From NCBI GenBank assembly GCA_964036665.1, contig OZ038530.1, positions 3,286,001 through 3,350,000 on the forward strand: a stretch of 64,000 nt of DNA. Direction: 5' to 3'. Below, one piece after another: positions 63,389 through 64,000 of this stretch. Origin of the DNA: Gordius sp. MW1 (Eukaryota; Nematomorpha; Gordioida; Gordea; Gordiidae). The position numbers and the translations under genes were made by a program. The stretch's first letter is position 1. Each line of letters begins with the position of its first letter. The notes under the pieces are model-generated. The model was not told the origin of the DNA and made no database searches. It saw only the letters and a program-made list of their open reading frames with translations.

Positions 63389-63404
63389 CCTGCGTACGCC
63401 CATG
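63389..63404 (-). repeat. Right terminal inverted repeat of the element
   Basis: This is the exact reverse complement of the left 16 bp. Inside it the sequence runs into C8 and C12 tracts, while inside the left repeat the sequence is GTTTTG, so pairing stops at 16 bp. Confidence 0.88.
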
Positions 63405-63412
63405 GATACAAA
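63405..63412. repeat. Right copy of target site duplication
   Basis: GATACAAA differs from the left copy only in the last base. The following TTACTAATCGC also has one change from the usual ATACTAATCGC or AAACTAATCGC of uninterrupted monomers. Confidence 0.65.
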
Positions 63413-64000
63413 TTACTAATCGCAACAATAAAACGTTTTCTTTTGTCAAAATGATGGTTCTCGCAGCTTAAAACCTCTTTTCGGAAGTCAATCGAGGATA
63501 ATAGGATTCTCAAATTGGCTTACCGTTATATATTTTTTTATGCTCTTTCACATAGAATCGAAAAAAATAAATATTTTTACCTCAAAATTTTTTACATATT
63601 TTTCTTTGAACCGTTTTCATCCGATCAAAGTTGTCGTTTTCAGACGTGGTTTCCATGATAAAAAGTAAAAATTTATCAGAATCAGAAAACTGTTACTTTG
63701 AAATCATGATCGCATAGTGCATTTTTGAAAAATTAAGCACTCACGTTGCGATACAACAAACTAATCGCAACAATAAAACGTTGTCTTTTGTCAAAATGAT
63801 AGTTCTCGCAGCTTAAAACCTCTTTTCGGAAGTCAATCTAGGATAATAGGATTCTCAAATTGGCTTACCGTTATATATTTTTTTATGCTCTTTAACATAG
63901 AATCGAAAAAAATAAATATTTTTACCTCAAAATTTTTCACATATTTTTCTTTGAACCGTTTTCATCCGATCAAAGTTGTCGTTTTCAGACGTGGTTTCCA
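63405..64000 (+). repeat. Satellite array resuming after the transposon
   Basis: The same monomer continues in the same orientation and phase after the inserted element. The distance from landmark 62725 to landmark 63457 is 732 bp. Subtracting the 379-bp element and one 8-bp target copy leaves 345 bp, a normal monomer length. The array therefore resumes exactly where it broke off. The two monomers that follow (63457 and 63802) have a CCGTTATAT variant and a GATCAAAG variant that also mark the monomers at 58271 and 58616. The last monomer is truncated by the window end. Confidence 0.97.

Larger units (their letters stand above)
63026..63404. mobile_element. Non-autonomous DNA transposon (MITE-like), 379 bp
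   Basis: This is the only non-satellite sequence in the window. It is bounded by 16-bp perfect terminal inverted repeats starting CATGGGCGTACGCAGG, and flanked by GATACAAC on the left and GATACAAA on the right, an 8-bp target duplication with one mismatch. The interior is homopolymer-rich: an A11-T7 block, an A17 run, a G9 run and a C12 run. It also has a 21-bp minisatellite and a duplicated AAAGGTCTCGACTAT (63117-63131 and 63181-63195). It encodes no transposase; a 91-codon minus-strand frame over it is low-complexity translation of these runs. Terminal CA, a GGGCGTA-like end and an 8-bp target suggest hAT; P-like elements also make 8-bp duplications. An alternative reading is 17-bp repeats starting CCATGGG with a 6-bp ATACAA duplication. 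Confidence 0.85.
59657..64000 (+). repeat. Fourteen-monomer HOR, copy 2, interrupted and cut by window end
   Basis: Monomers start at 59657, 60002, 60346, 60691, 61024, 61369, 61714, 62047, 62392, 62725, 63457 and 63802. Small differences from copy 1 are GCACCTT at 59670, GCAGGTT and ACCTTGAAA in the monomer at 60691, and CATATAGAATCG near 61463. The tenth monomer (62725) is of the TTTTTAGAC/CAGAGTCT type, unlike its counterpart at 57926, and carries the transposon. The remaining monomers of this copy lie beyond the window. Confidence 0.82.

Noticed and set aside
63128-63449. Two overlapping minus-strand frames of 91 and 64 codons over the inserted element
   Set aside because: They translate G/C homopolymers and the 21-bp repeat into Gly- and Pro-rich low-complexity sequence. 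They cross the element ends or its palindromes and resemble no transposase.

Overview
The window is one block of tandemly repeated satellite DNA with no recognisable gene. A monomer of about 338-352 bp (most often 341 or 345) repeats head to tail on the + strand across all 64 kb. Counting by eye from a fixed landmark (the G that opens 'gttctcgcag' or its variants), I find 186 monomer starts, from 13 to 63802; the last is cut by the window edge. A monomer counted by hand is 30% GC. The DNA looks eukaryotic: a long AT-rich satellite with nested higher-order repeats (HORs) and a small inverted-repeat transposon inserted in it. That fits pericentromeric, centromeric or other heterochromatin, probably of an animal. 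I do not recognise the satellite family and cannot name the species. Monomer numbers and coordinates are hand counts and may be off by a base or two.

Layout. (1) 1-19440: monomers with short linkers, many carrying the GTCATC-C-GATGAC form of a central dyad. They form a 5-monomer block repeated at a 2,050-bp offset, an 8-mer of about 2,726 bp repeated, 4-mers of 1,369 and 1,360 bp, and small 1- and 2-mer duplications. (2) 19441-40359: a different monomer set in a 12-mer HOR. Two adjacent copies (19786-23899 and 23900-28013) are both 4,114 bp and almost identical. Rearranged 10- to 12-mer derivatives follow, including a 10-mer block repeated 7,893 bp downstream. (3) 40360-44855: a short zone with 352-bp monomers that carry a TTCTC duplication. 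(4) 44856-54857: a mosaic zone of 2-mer blocks of about 690 bp. (5) 54858-64000: a 14-mer HOR with a 4,799-bp period, whose second copy carries a 379-bp transposon.

The only non-satellite DNA is at 63026-63404. It has 16-bp perfect terminal inverted repeats, a probable 8-bp target duplication, homopolymer-rich filler and a 21-bp minisatellite, and it has no coding capacity. It looks like a hAT-like (or P-like) MITE.

The repeated open frames of 60-73 codons are by-products of the repeat. Most start at TTG, are broken in most monomers, and differ only because the repeat differs. Every monomer has three structural elements: a 13-bp central dyad, a 7-bp-arm hairpin, and a run of A/T tracts. The best candidate for something functional is the central dyad. 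It occurs in two forms that differ at two positions, and the two changes always occur together and keep the pairing.
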